Shown: positions 1 through 7,555 of the stretch, one piece after another
Numbering within the stretch: the first letter of the stretch is position 1
How the letters are laid out: each line of letters starts with the position of its first letter
DNA from: Sandaracinus sp.
Lineage (GTDB): Bacteria > Myxococcota_A > Polyangia > Polyangiales > Houyiibacteriaceae
Assembly: GCA_002699025.1 (NCBI GenBank)
Contig: PABA01000225.1
Coordinates: 1-32,667, forward strand
Direction: 5' to 3'
DNA length: 32,667 bases
Program-made: the position numbers and the translations under genes
Notes under the pieces: model-generated
Databases searched by the model: none
Told to the model about the DNA's origin: nothing
Seen by the model: the letters and a program-made list of their open reading frames with translations, nothing else

Positions 1-235
1 CCGTCCCGGGTACGGCTGTGCGAGTCCGTCCCAGGTACGGCCGTGCGCCGAGTCCGTCCCGGGTACGGCCGTGGGCCGAGTCCGTCCCGGGTACGGGTGT
101 GCGAGTCCGTCCCAGGTACGGCCGTGGGCCGAGTCCGCCCCGGGTACGGCTGTGCGAGTCCGTCCCAGGTACGGCCGTGGGCCGAGTCCGTCCCAGGTAC
201 GGCTGTGCGAGTCCGTCCCGGGTGCGGCCGTGCGC
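1..235. repeat. Tandem repeat array, alternating 25/28-bp units
   Basis: Nine head-to-tail copies of a unit starting GAGTCCGTCCCRGGTACGG. The first copy is cut by the window edge, so the array may continue upstream. Copies mostly alternate between a 28-bp form ending CCGTGGGCC or CCGTGCGCC and a 25-bp form ending CTGTGC, giving a higher-order unit of about 53 bp. Units abut with no unique spacers, so it is not a CRISPR array. No credible gene covers it. It lies downstream of the DUF1232 gene. Function unknown. Confidence 0.9.
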
Positions 236-305
236 TAACTCACGTGGCGGTGTGAGGAGTCACGGGCTCGGGAGCGCGGGCTCGGGAGCGCGGGCGGCGA
301 GCCAG

Positions 306-860
306 CTACTTCGGGAGCTTCGCGTCGAAGAAGGCCTTCAGCTTGATGAGGTTCTTCTCCTCGCGGGCGAAGGCGGGGGACTCGTAGGTCTTGGCGAAGC
401 CGTGGACGTCGGAGAGGAACTCCTTGCGGACCTCCTCCTCGCCGAGGATGTCGGCGACCGAGCGGCCGCGCGCGGCGCCGTTGCGGAGGCCGACCACGTA
501 GCTCTCGAGGCGCGGGTAGTCGTCGCCGAGGAAGTCCCGGATCACGTCGCAGTCGTTCGTGAGCTTGGAGAGGATCTCGAGCTTCTCGGCGTCGGCCTCG
601 CCCGTGTCCTCGCGGGCGGCGAGGTCGGCGGCGACCCGGAGCACGAAGGCGTCGTCGAGGTAGCCGATGTCGTCGATCCCGTCGGGGATGAGGTCGAGAG
701 ACTTGAAGAGGTAGTTCAGGCCCCCGGCGATGGCCTCGCGGGCGTCTTCGGCCATCGTCGTCTCGCTCAGCAGCTCGGCCAGCTCCTCGGCGTCGTGGCC
801 GAGGTTGCGGAGCCAGTGCGGGAAGGTGTCGAGGTACTTGGTCGACTCGGTATCGCTCAT
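306..860 (-). CDS. DUF1232 (YkvA-like) domain protein
   Basis: A 184-residue protein. Its central segment (about residues 45-75) has the DUF1232 pattern: FKSLDLIPDGIDDIGYLDD, a short hydrophobic stretch with the typical DLIPD and GYLDD motifs. DUF1232 proteins are small and of unknown function. The rest is acidic and helical with no signal peptide or clear transmembrane segment. The ATG at 860 is preceded by GGAG about ten bases upstream and by a good sigma-70-type promoter at 911-940, which supports this start. The gene stands alone, divergent from the neighbouring lipoprotein gene. The family assignment rests on motif recognition only. Confidence 0.8.
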   Translation of the reverse strand: MSDTESTKYLDTFPHWLRNLGHDAEELAELLSETTMAEDAREAIAGGLNYLFKSLDLIPDGIDDIGYLDDAFVLRVAADLAAREDTGEADAEKLEILSKLTNDCDVIRDFLGDDYPRLESYVVGLRNGAARGRSVADILGEEEVRKEFLSDVHGFAKTYESPAFAREEKNLIKLKAFFDAKLPK

Positions 861-910
861 CGCTGCTTCGTCTCCGTGGGTGGGTCCGGTGGGCCCGCGA
901 CCGGGGGCGG

Positions 911-940
911 ATGATAGACACGGGCCCCCCGTCGTTTCAA
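911..940 (-). promoter_or_regulatory. Sigma-70-type promoter for the DUF1232 gene
   Basis: On the minus strand TTGAAA (935-940) and TATCAT (911-916) are separated by 18 bases. Each hexamer matches the consensus at five of six positions, which is unusual in DNA this GC-rich. The predicted start of transcription is near 904, giving a leader of about 44 bases before the ATG at 860. Confidence 0.6.
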
Positions 941-983
941 CGGGGGCGTGACGGGAGCTCCCGAGGGCGGTAGAGCGCCATCG

Positions 984-2195
984 ATGGCCTCCCCGACGCT
1001 CGCCCTCCCCATGCGTCTCGCGCTCCTCGCGCTGCCGGCCCTCGCCATGGCGTGCGGCGCCCGGACGGACCTCGGTCTGGACGAGCGCGCCTCGCCGGCG
1101 CCCGAGGTGGACGCGGGGACGCTCCCGGATGGCGGCACGCCGCCGCCGCCTCCGCTCGACGCGGGGGTGGACGCGGGCTCCCCGGACGCCGGGACGGACG
1201 CCGGCACGGACGCCGGCCCGCGCCCCTGCCGCGTCCCGGCGCCGGTCGACCTGCTCCTGGTGATCGACGACTCGGGCTCGATGCGCGAGGAGCAGCTCAA
1301 CCTCGCGGACAACCTCCCGCGCCTGGTCTCGGAGCTCGTGGACCCGCCGGACGCCGACGGGGACGGCCGGCCGGATTGGCGCGCGCCGCGGGACCTGCAC
1401 CTCGGCGTGGTCACCACCGGCCTCGACGTCTTCGGGGGCGACGACGGCGTGCTGCGCGACGAGTCGGCCGGTGAGTCCTGCCGCGACGACTACCCACGCT
1501 TCCTCGAGTTCGCCCGCGGCGACGACGTCGCGGCGGTGAGCGAGGACTTCGCCTGCCTCGCCCTGGCCGGCCTCGAGGGGCCGGGCCTCGAGCAGCCCCT
1601 GGAGGCGGCGCTCAAGGCGCTGCTGCCCGCGGACGCGCCCGTCGAGGTCGTGGGGGAGCGGCCGCACGGGGATCGGGAGAACGCGGGCTTCCTCCGCGAC
1701 GACTCGCTCCTCTCCGTCGTCGTGCTCACGGACGAGGACGACTGCTCGACCTTCGATCCGGTGGCCCTCGCGGAGGGCCCCTTCGATCCGCGCGAGCTGC
1801 CGCCCTGCCTGCGCGAGGGCGACCCGCTCTACGCGATCGACCGCTACGAGGACGCCTTCCGCTCGCTCCGGCCGGACCGGCCGGACCTCTTCTCTTTCTC
1901 GGTGATCGCCGGCGTGCCCGAGCGGATCGTCGAGGACCCGGAGAACCCGGACTTCGAGCGCATCCTCTCGCACCCGCGCATGCAGTACCGCATCGACCCG
2001 GAGTCGCGGATCGGCGTCGTCGAGGCGTGCCGGGGCCGCGGCGGGAGCGGCTTCCCGGCGCGGCGGCTGGTGCAGCTCGCGGAGCGCTTCGGCGACCAGT
2101 CGGTGGTCGAGTCGATCTGCCGGACCTCCTATCGCGGCGTGGTCGGCGCCATCGCGCGGGACGTGGGCCTGCGCGCCTGCGAAGAGTTCGAGTAG
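984..2195 (+). CDS. Lipoprotein with von Willebrand factor A-like MIDAS motif
   Basis: A 403-residue protein with a hydrophobic N-terminal signal ending in LAMAC, a lipobox-like site, so probably a lipoprotein. A low-complexity linker rich in DAG repeats follows (about residues 45-80). Then comes DLLLVIDDSGSM, a DxSxS metal-ion-dependent adhesion motif of VWA domains. The rest contains several Cys residues that may form disulfides. VWA domains usually bind protein partners through a metal ion; the partner here is unknown. I chose the ATG at 984 because TAGAGC (971-976) lies seven bases upstream, matching the leaderless pattern at other genes here. A GTG at 948 and an ATG at 1011 are in-frame alternatives. 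The latter gives the most compact signal peptide. Confidence 0.75.
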   Translation: MASPTLALPMRLALLALPALAMACGARTDLGLDERASPAPEVDAGTLPDGGTPPPPPLDAGVDAGSPDAGTDAGTDAGPRPCRVPAPVDLLLVIDDSGSMREEQLNLADNLPRLVSELVDPPDADGDGRPDWRAPRDLHLGVVTTGLDVFGGDDGVLRDESAGESCRDDYPRFLEFARGDDVAAVSEDFACLALAGLEGPGLEQPLEAALKALLPADAPVEVVGERPHGDRENAGFLRDDSLLSVVVLTDEDDCSTFDPVALAEGPFDPRELPPCLREGDPLYAIDRYEDAFRSLRPDRPDLFSFSVIAGVPERIVEDPENPDFERILSHPRMQYRIDPESRIGVVEACRGRGGSGFPARRLVQLAERFGDQSVVESICRTSYRGVVGAIARDVGLRACEEFE

Positions 2196-2585
2196 GTCCG
2201 GCAGAGGGCGCGACTCGCGCGCGCCGCGGTGCGGAGCGCGCCGGCCAGCGGCCGAGCGGCCGAGAGCAGCAACCGGAGCGAGGACACGCGGACACGCGGA
2301 GCGCGGACACGCGGGGCGACGCGAACGGGAGCGCACGGGGGCATGTGGAGCGCGGGCGACGCGAACGGGAGCGCGCGCGGGCACGCGGAGCGCGGACACG
2401 CGGGCGACGTGAACGCCCGCGAGGGGCGGCGGCTCACCCCCGCGGGGCCGTCGACCCCCGCGGGGCGACGCGAACGGGAGCGCGCGCGGGCACGCGGAGC
2501 GCGCAGACACGCGGGCGACGTGAACGCCCGCGAGGGGCGGCGGCCCACTCCGGCGGCGCCGTCGACCCCGCGGGGCCGTCGACGC
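2196..2585. other. Gene-free interval with duplicated GC-rich sequence
   Basis: Between the convergent lipoprotein and TPR genes lie 390 bases with no convincing gene. Open frames cross it on both strands, but only because stop codons are rare at this base composition. It holds the direct repeat described separately and several short CG-rich inverted motifs (GTCGAC within CCGCGGGG-type runs). No terminator with a T-run was found. Confidence 0.6.
2316..2570. repeat. 109-bp direct repeat with a third partial copy
   Basis: Two near-identical copies begin at 2356 and 2465 with GCGACGCGAACGGGAGCGC and run through CACGCGGGCGACGTGAACGC and GAGGGGCGGCGGC. A shorter diverged copy (about 40 bases) begins at 2316. 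The offset between full copies is 109 bases. The second copy has a small insertion (GCAGACACG against GGACACG). This looks like recent local duplication of non-coding sequence. Confidence 0.85.
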
Positions 2586-3674
2586 TCACGGGGCCGTTGC
2601 GAGCTCGGCCGCGAGGGCGGGCAGGCCGCCGAGCCGGAGCGCCTCGCGCAGCCCCGCGCGCGCCGCGCGCGCGTCGGCGGCGCCCTCCGGGACGCGCGCG
2701 AACGCGGCGGCGGCGGCGGGCGCGTCGCCAGCGGCGAGCCGGGCCTGGCCGAGGGCCAGCCAGGCGCCCGGGAGCTCGAGGGCCGCGCCGGCCTCGGCGA
2801 GCTCGATTGCCAGGCTCGGCCGGCCCGCGCGACGGAGCCGCTCGGCCTGCTCCACCGGACCCCCGAAGGCCTCGGGCGGCCGGGTCAGCAGCAGCGCCTC
2901 GGCCTCGTCGGCGCGCCCGGCGGCGAGCAGGGCGTCCACCCGGAGCCCCGCGGCCGCCTCTTCCGGAAGGTGCGCGAGGAGGCGGAGCGCGAGCGCCGGC
3001 CGCTCCTCCTCGAGCGCCAGCGCCGCCGCCTGCTCGACCTCCGCGATCCGGAGCGGCGCCACCCGGAGCAGCGCCTCGACGGCCTCGCCGCTGGCCTCCG
3101 CGTCCCGCCGCTCGAGGGCCAGCGTCAGCCGCGCCCGGAGCGCGTGGGGGCTGGCCTCGGCTCGCTCGAGGAGCGCCAGCGCCCGGGCATCGGCGCCCCC
3201 CGCGCGGAGGAGCTCGGCGAGCTGGAGCACGGGGCCGTCGCTGTCCGGGGCGAGCTCCGCCGCCCGCGCCGTCGCCTCGATGGCCGCCTCCCGCTCGCCG
3301 CGGCCCGCCAGGATGCGCCCCCGCGCGAGGAAGACCGCCTCGCTCTCCGGGTCGAGGGCCAGCCCGGCCTCGAGGGCCCGATCGGCCTCCGCCGCCCGCC
3401 CGGCCGCTTCGAGGGCGAGGGCCATCCGCGCGACCACGTAGGCGTCGTCCGAGGGGCCGAGGCGCGCCTGCTCGTACTCGGCGATCGCTTCCTCCCAGCG
3501 ACCCTCCGCCGCGGCGAGCTCGGCCCGCACGAAGTGCTCGTAGGCGTAGGGCGAGACGAAGGCCCCCGCGCGCCGCTCGCCGCCGACGACGCGCGCGACG
3601 GTGGCGGGGGCACGGGGCACGCAGGCCGTCGTGGCGACGAGCGCGAAGAGCGCGGGCGTCAGCCGCCGCTGCAC
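2586..3674 (-). CDS. TPR-repeat lipoprotein-like protein
   Basis: About 362 residues, nearly all alanine- and leucine-rich helical repeats of the tetratricopeptide type, for example AEGRWEEAIAEYEQA, then AGRAAEADRALEAGLALDP and GEREAAIEATARAAELAPD. The N-terminus (LTPALFALVATTACVP) looks like a short signal with a lipobox-like Cys. TPR proteins are protein-protein scaffolds. I chose the GTG at 3674, which overlaps the end of the upstream lipoprotein gene by 16 bases, because the signal sequence follows at once. The open frame continues further upstream, but that part is a shadow of the lipoprotein gene. It is the last gene of a three-gene operon. Function unknown beyond scaffolding. Confidence 0.7.
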   Translation of the reverse strand: MQRRLTPALFALVATTACVPRAPATVARVVGGERRAGAFVSPYAYEHFVRAELAAAEGRWEEAIAEYEQARLGPSDDAYVVARMALALEAAGRAAEADRALEAGLALDPESEAVFLARGRILAGRGEREAAIEATARAAELAPDSDGPVLQLAELLRAGGADARALALLERAEASPHALRARLTLALERRDAEASGEAVEALLRVAPLRIAEVEQAAALALEEERPALALRLLAHLPEEAAAGLRVDALLAAGRADEAEALLLTRPPEAFGGPVEQAERLRRAGRPSLAIELAEAGAALELPGAWLALGQARLAAGDAPAAAAAFARVPEGAADARAARAGLREALRLGGLPALAAELATAP

Positions 3675-4180
3675 GCGGTCTCGGAGCCCGTCCCGCAGAG
3701 CACCGTCACCGGGATCGAGGTGCCCGGCTGGAGCGGCCACGGCACGAAGCGCGGGTTGCTCTCGGCGATGCGCTCGCCGCCCTGGAAGAAGATCACGCGG
3801 AGCGTCGGCATCTGCGTCGCGCCGTCCATCTCCTCCTCGGCGTAGAGGGGCACGTCCATGCGGAAGGTCTCGGCGGCGAGCACGTTCGCCTCGACGTAGG
3901 CGGAGCCGAGCGTGAGCACCCACTCGCCCGCGGAGGAGATCCGGCTCTCGACGCCCTCGTCGAAGACGCGCTGCTCCTGGGGCGGGAAGCGGCCGTCGGC
4001 GGGGTCCGGCACGAGGACGAGCTGCACCTCGTCCACGGCGCCCGGCGCGATGGGGCCCGAGCCGATGCTGCCGTCGTCGCCCACCAGGTTGACGATGGTG
4101 GCCGGGATCGGCGGCTCGTCGCCGCAGGACGCGAGGAGCGCGAACGAGAGGAAGAGGAGAGGAAGCCGAACGCGACGCAT
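3659..4180 (-). CDS. Lipoprotein of unknown function
   Basis: A 173-residue protein with a clear signal peptide and canonical lipobox (FALLASC, Cys at residue 19). I do not recognise the mature domain. It is acidic and predicted beta-rich, with two Cys near the C-terminus (VLCGTGSETACSGG) that could form a disulfide. The ATG at 4180 overlaps the stop of the upstream PEGA gene as TGATG, so translation is probably coupled. The downstream TPR gene also overlaps it. The three products are probably made together and may form an envelope assembly. Confidence 0.75.
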   Translation of the reverse strand: MRRVRLPLLFLSFALLASCGDEPPIPATIVNLVGDDGSIGSGPIAPGAVDEVQLVLVPDPADGRFPPQEQRVFDEGVESRISSAGEWVLTLGSAYVEANVLAAETFRMDVPLYAEEEMDGATQMPTLRVIFFQGGERIAESNPRFVPWPLQPGTSIPVTVLCGTGSETACSGG

Positions 4181-5124
4181 CACATGCCCTCCACGCCGGG
4201 GATGGGCGGCACCGGGAAGCCGTCCTGGCTCCCGCCCCCGCCGCCGCTCGCGGCGACCGCCACGGCGATGATCGTCGTCAGGAGCACCGCGCCGCCGACG
4301 GCCGCCCAGAGCCACCAGCGCGTGTAGAGCGGGCCTTCGTCGCCGCTCCCGCCGTCGACGAAGCCGGCCGCTTCGGCCGCGTCCTCGTCGGCCATGCGCT
4401 CGGCCGTCTCCGGGAGCGGCTCGAGCTCGACGTCGACGCGCGCGCCCTCGGCTCCGACCTCGACCGATCGGTTGCCCGGCTCGAAGCCGTCGAGGGTCAC
4501 GGTGACGGTGTGGCGCCCCGGAGCGAGCTCGACGGGGGCGAGGGGCGACTCGCCGACGACCTCGCCGTCGACGCGGATCTCGGCGCCATCCTGGGTGGTG
4601 GCGACCAGCAGGGCGGGGCGCGCGGGCGGAGGCGGGAGGGCCGCCGCGAGCGCGCCGAGGGGCTCGCCGAGGGCGGCGCGGGCGGCGTCCGCGTCGGCGA
4701 GCGCTTCGGGGGGGAGGCTCGCCTCGAGCGCGTCGCCCCGGGGGGAGCCGGTGACCGTGTCGTGGACGCGGAGCGTGAGGAGGAGGGGCCCGGCGGCGTC
4801 GGGGCGGCGCATGCGCGCGACCACCCCGGCGGCGCCCCCGGCCGCGGCGATCCGTTGGCCGATGCACCCGTCGTCCTCGCAGGCGACGAGCGCGGCGACG
4901 GCGTCCGCGTCCGTCACGCCGGCGACGGCCCGGCCCTCCACCCGCGCGTCGAGGGCGGCGATCAGCGCGCCGAGCGCGATCTGGGCCGTGGCCTCGTCGA
5001 GCCCTTCACCCGGGACGGGCAGGACCACGAGGGGAGGGGGCTCCTGGGCCGCGGCGCGCGATGGCCCGGCGGCGAGGCTGGCGAGGGCCGCCAGGGCGAG
5101 GAGGAGAGGCGCGAAGCGCTGCAT
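4180..5124 (-). CDS. PEGA-domain protein with signal peptide and C-terminal membrane anchor
   Basis: A 314-residue protein with a Sec signal peptide ending near SRAAAQE. Next is a region beginning LVVLPVPGEGLDEATAQIAL (about residues 34-180), resembling regions myxobacterial proteins use to gather several inputs. Then comes a PEGA domain (about 185-245), with DGAEIRVDGEVVGESPL and GRHTVTVTLDGFEP as its typical strands. A WWLWAAVGGAVLLTTIIAVA membrane segment lies near the C-terminus (about 275-295), followed by a Gly/Pro-rich tail. It is the first gene of an operon with a lipoprotein and a TPR protein. TATGCT at 5133-5138 lies eight bases before the ATG, with no Shine-Dalgarno, suggesting a near-leaderless mRNA. 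Role unknown; it probably acts at the cell envelope. Confidence 0.8.
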   Translation of the reverse strand: MQRFAPLLLALAALASLAAGPSRAAAQEPPPLVVLPVPGEGLDEATAQIALGALIAALDARVEGRAVAGVTDADAVAALVACEDDGCIGQRIAAAGGAAGVVARMRRPDAAGPLLLTLRVHDTVTGSPRGDALEASLPPEALADADAARAALGEPLGALAAALPPPPARPALLVATTQDGAEIRVDGEVVGESPLAPVELAPGRHTVTVTLDGFEPGNRSVEVGAEGARVDVELEPLPETAERMADEDAAEAAGFVDGGSGDEGPLYTRWWLWAAVGGAVLLTTIIAVAVAASGGGGGSQDGFPVPPIPGVEGM

Positions 5125-5247
5125 GGCGCGGGAGCATAGTCGCCCGGGCGCGCGCTCGAAAAGCCGGGAAGGGGTCGCGCGCCTCACGCCCTCGGGCTCG
5201 GCCCGGGCACGGCGGGAGGTCGGGGCGGGCCTGGATCGAATTTCATC

Positions 5248-5276
5248 TTGCGGACCCCGGAAACGGACGCTAGCTT
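5248..5276 (+). promoter_or_regulatory. Possible promoter for tRNA-Pro
   Basis: TTGCGG (5248-5253) and TAGCTT (5271-5276) are 17 bases apart, about 48 bases before the mature tRNA 5' end. Both hexamers match the consensus only partly. Support comes from position and from the rarity of TA-containing hexamers here. Confidence 0.35.
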
Positions 5277-5323
5277 CCGCCGCCCGTGGTCGCCGAGGGT
5301 ACCCTCCGTGGCCGGGGAAACAT

Positions 5324-5400
5324 CGGGGCGTAGCGCAGTTTGGTAGCGCGCACGGTTCGGGACCGTGAGGTCGAAGGTTCAAATCCTTTCGCCCCGACCA
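5324..5400 (+). tRNA. tRNA-Pro (anticodon CGG)
   Basis: A 77-base cloverleaf. The acceptor stem CGGGGCG pairs perfectly with CGCCCCG, followed by ACCA, so the CCA end is encoded. The anticodon stem is CACGG/CCGTG around the loop TTCGGGA, giving anticodon CGG, which reads CCG. The T-arm carries GGTTCAAATCC. The first base C, pairing with G72, is typical of bacterial tRNA-Pro. No strong terminator separates it from the response regulator gene 74 bases downstream, so the two may share a transcript. Confidence 0.96.
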
Positions 5401-5474
5401 GCTCTCTCGAGTCTCTCCCGAGCTCGATCACCCTCTCACCTCCACCTCCACACCTCCGACCAAGGGGCACGCAG

Positions 5475-6083
5475 ATGGCCAAGGCACCGCAACCGCTCAA
5501 GGTGCTCGTCGTCGACGACGACCAAGAGATCTGCGACTTCATGGAGACCTTCCTGACGAAGGACGGTTTCGAGGTGAAGACGCTCTCGGACCCGGCCGAG
5601 GCGCCGGACGAGGTGAAGGTGGGCGGCTATCACCTGGTCATCCTCGACCTGATGATGCCGAACATGGACGGGGTGGAGGTGCTCGAGCGGCTCCGGAAGA
5701 TCGACAGCGACGTCGCGGTCGTCATCTTCACCGGCTACCCGAGCCTCGACACGGCCGTGAAGTCGATGAAGCTCGACGCGGTCGACTACCTGAAGAAGCC
5801 CTTCAACCCGGACGAGTTCCGGGAGGTCATCGACCGGGTGATGCGCAAGAAGGGGCTGCTCCGCACGCCGGAGGAGAACCTGCACCGGGTGATCGGCGAG
5901 ACCATCCGCGGGCTGCGCAAGGACCGGGCGCTGACGCTGAAGCAGATGGCGCGGCGCACCGGGCTGAGCGTGTCGCTCCTCTCGCAGATCGAGCGCGCCG
6001 AGTCGTCGGCGTCGATCAGCTCGCTCTACAAGATCGCGACCGCCCTCGACGTCCGCATCCAGGACCTCTTCGGCGAGTACTGA
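5475..6083 (+). CDS. Response regulator with REC domain fused to XRE-type helix-turn-helix
   Basis: A 202-residue protein. Residues about 8-125 form a receiver domain: acidic pocket DDD at 14-16, phospho-acceptor Asp58 in LVILDLMMPN, the conserved Thr in VIFTGY, and the conserved Lys in YLKKPF. Residues about 138-200 form a Cro/C1 (XRE) DNA-binding domain: LTLKQMARRTGLSVSLLSQIE, then ISSLYKIATALDVRIQDLFG. This output domain is uncommon for response regulators, which usually carry OmpR, NarL or Fis-type domains. AAGGGG seven bases before the ATG gives a good ribosome binding site. No histidine kinase gene is adjacent, so the partner is unknown. A hairpin terminator follows. Confidence 0.9.
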   Translation: MAKAPQPLKVLVVDDDQEICDFMETFLTKDGFEVKTLSDPAEAPDEVKVGGYHLVILDLMMPNMDGVEVLERLRKIDSDVAVVIFTGYPSLDTAVKSMKLDAVDYLKKPFNPDEFREVIDRVMRKKGLLRTPEENLHRVIGETIRGLRKDRALTLKQMARRTGLSVSLLSQIERAESSASISSLYKIATALDVRIQDLFGEY

Positions 6084-6110
6084 CGCGCCGTCGAGGCGAG
6101 CCCGACGCGA

Positions 6111-6131
6111 GGCGCCCACTCGGGCGCCTTT
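6111..6131 (+). terminator. Rho-independent terminator after the response regulator gene
   Basis: A perfect 7-bp stem GGCGCCC/GGGCGCC with loop ACTC is followed by TTT, 28 bases after the stop codon. The T-run is short, but the placement between genes facing each other is right. It may also serve the convergent rsmB gene. Confidence 0.7.
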
Positions 6132-6175
6132 CGCAATTCGAGGGGTCGGGAGGCTGGTAGCTCGCCCCCGCGGGG

Positions 6176-7555
6176 TCAGCCGCGGGTCCAGCGAACGGCC
6201 TGGTAGGCGTCGCAGCCGTCGAGCCAGGGGCCGAGGCGGAGCACCCCGTCGGCGTCGCTCCGCAGGGGCGCTTCGTCGATGGGCGCGCGGGTGAAGCCCG
6301 GGTGGGCGGCCTCGAAGGCGTCGGCGATCGCCGCGCCCTCCTCCTCCAGCGGGCTGCAGACCGCGTAGACCAGCGTGCCGCCGGGGCGCACCAGCGGCGC
6401 CACCCGCGCGAGGATCGTCGCCTGCGTGCGAGCCAGCGCCTCGACGTCCGCGGGCGTGACGCGGAGCAGGATCTCGGGGCGCCGGTGGACGGTCCCGAGG
6501 CCGCTGCAGGGCGCGTCCACGAGCGCGCGATCGAAGCTCGGCGCGAGGCCTCCGTCGCCCACGGTCCAGTCGAGGGGCACGAGCTCGAGCTCCGCCCCGA
6601 GCCCGAGCCGCGCGCAGGCCGCCTCGATCTGCTCGAGCCGCGCCTCGTGGAGATCGGCCGCCACCACCTCGCCCCCGTCGCCGACGGCGCGCGCGAGCTG
6701 CGTCGTCTTGCCGCCGCGCCCCGCGCAGGCGTCGAGCACCCGCTCGCCGGCCGTCGCGCCGAGGAGCGCGCCGAGCAGCTGCGAGCCCTGCTCCTGGACC
6801 GTGAAGGCGCCCTCTTCCCAGCCGGGGAGCGCCCGCGGATCGCCCGCTTGCCGGACGTGCAGCGCCCGGGGCGCGACGCCCTCCTCGACCTGCGCGTCCG
6901 GCGCGGCGGCGCGCAGCGTCTCGGCCCAGGTCGCGCGGTCGCCCTCCACGCGGAGATCGATCGGCGGCGGGAGCGGCCGCGAGGCGAGGTAGGTCTCGGC
7001 CCGCTCGGCGCCCAGGCTCGCCTCGAGCTTCGCCGCGACCCAGGTCGGCACCTCGAGGCGGGTCGGCGGCGCCGCGTCCTCGGGGCGGCGCAGCTTCCGC
7101 AGCACGGCGTTCGTGAGGCCGGCGAGCCGGCCGCGCTTGGCCCGGACGATGTCGACGGCCTCGTGCACGGCGGCGCGGGGCGGGACGCGGGGCAGGTGGC
7201 GGATCTGGAAGGCGGCGCCCCGGAGCGCCGCCCGCGTCCAGTCGTCGAGATCGCCGGGCCGCTTCAGGTGGGTGTCGAGGGCCGCGTCGAGGCTCGGGAG
7301 CACGCGGAGGGCGCCGTAGACGATCGCCGTCGCGAGGGCGGCGTCGCGGGCGTCGAGGCGGGCGCGCCCGATGGCCGCGTCGAGGGTGGGCGCGGCCCAG
7401 GCGCCATCCGTCTGCACGCGGAAGAGCACCTCCGTCGCGACGGCGCGCGCGTTCGGTCGGCGGGGGGGCTTCCGGGGCGGCTTCGGGCCCCCTCGCTTCG
7501 GGCTCGCTCGCTTCGATGCGCCCGGCTTCGGGCCGTTCTTCGCTCTGTCGCTCAC
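6176..7555 (-). CDS. rsmB: 16S rRNA m5C967 methyltransferase, RsmB/Fmu family
   Basis: A 459-residue protein. A basic N-terminal tail (residues 1-35) precedes a NusB-like RNA-binding domain (about 36-160). The SAM-dependent methyltransferase domain follows. The cofactor motif is LDACAGRGGKTTQL (274-287). The two conserved cysteines of the RNA m5C family are C350 in VDAPCSGLGT and C400 in YAVCSPLEEE; the former acts in product release and the latter as nucleophile in studied relatives. The family methylates C967 of 16S rRNA using S-adenosylmethionine. The GTG start overlaps the rseP stop as GTGA, so the two are probably co-translated. YAVCS replaces the commoner YxTCS, a mild change. Confidence 0.92.
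   Translation of the reverse strand: MSDRAKNGPKPGASKRASPKRGGPKPPRKPPRRPNARAVATEVLFRVQTDGAWAAPTLDAAIGRARLDARDAALATAIVYGALRVLPSLDAALDTHLKRPGDLDDWTRAALRGAAFQIRHLPRVPPRAAVHEAVDIVRAKRGRLAGLTNAVLRKLRRPEDAAPPTRLEVPTWVAAKLEASLGAERAETYLASRPLPPPIDLRVEGDRATWAETLRAAAPDAQVEEGVAPRALHVRQAGDPRALPGWEEGAFTVQEQGSQLLGALLGATAGERVLDACAGRGGKTTQLARAVGDGGEVVAADLHEARLEQIEAACARLGLGAELELVPLDWTVGDGGLAPSFDRALVDAPCSGLGTVHRRPEILLRVTPADVEALARTQATILARVAPLVRPGGTLVYAVCSPLEEEGAAIADAFEAAHPGFTRAPIDEAPLRSDADGVLRLGPWLDGCDAYQAVRWTRG

Noticed and set aside
1-235. CRISPR array
   Set aside because: Units abut directly with no unique spacers, and no cas genes are in the window.
5401-5474. Terminator between tRNA-Pro and the response regulator
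   Set aside because: Only weak 4-5-bp pairings with long loops and no T-run were found.
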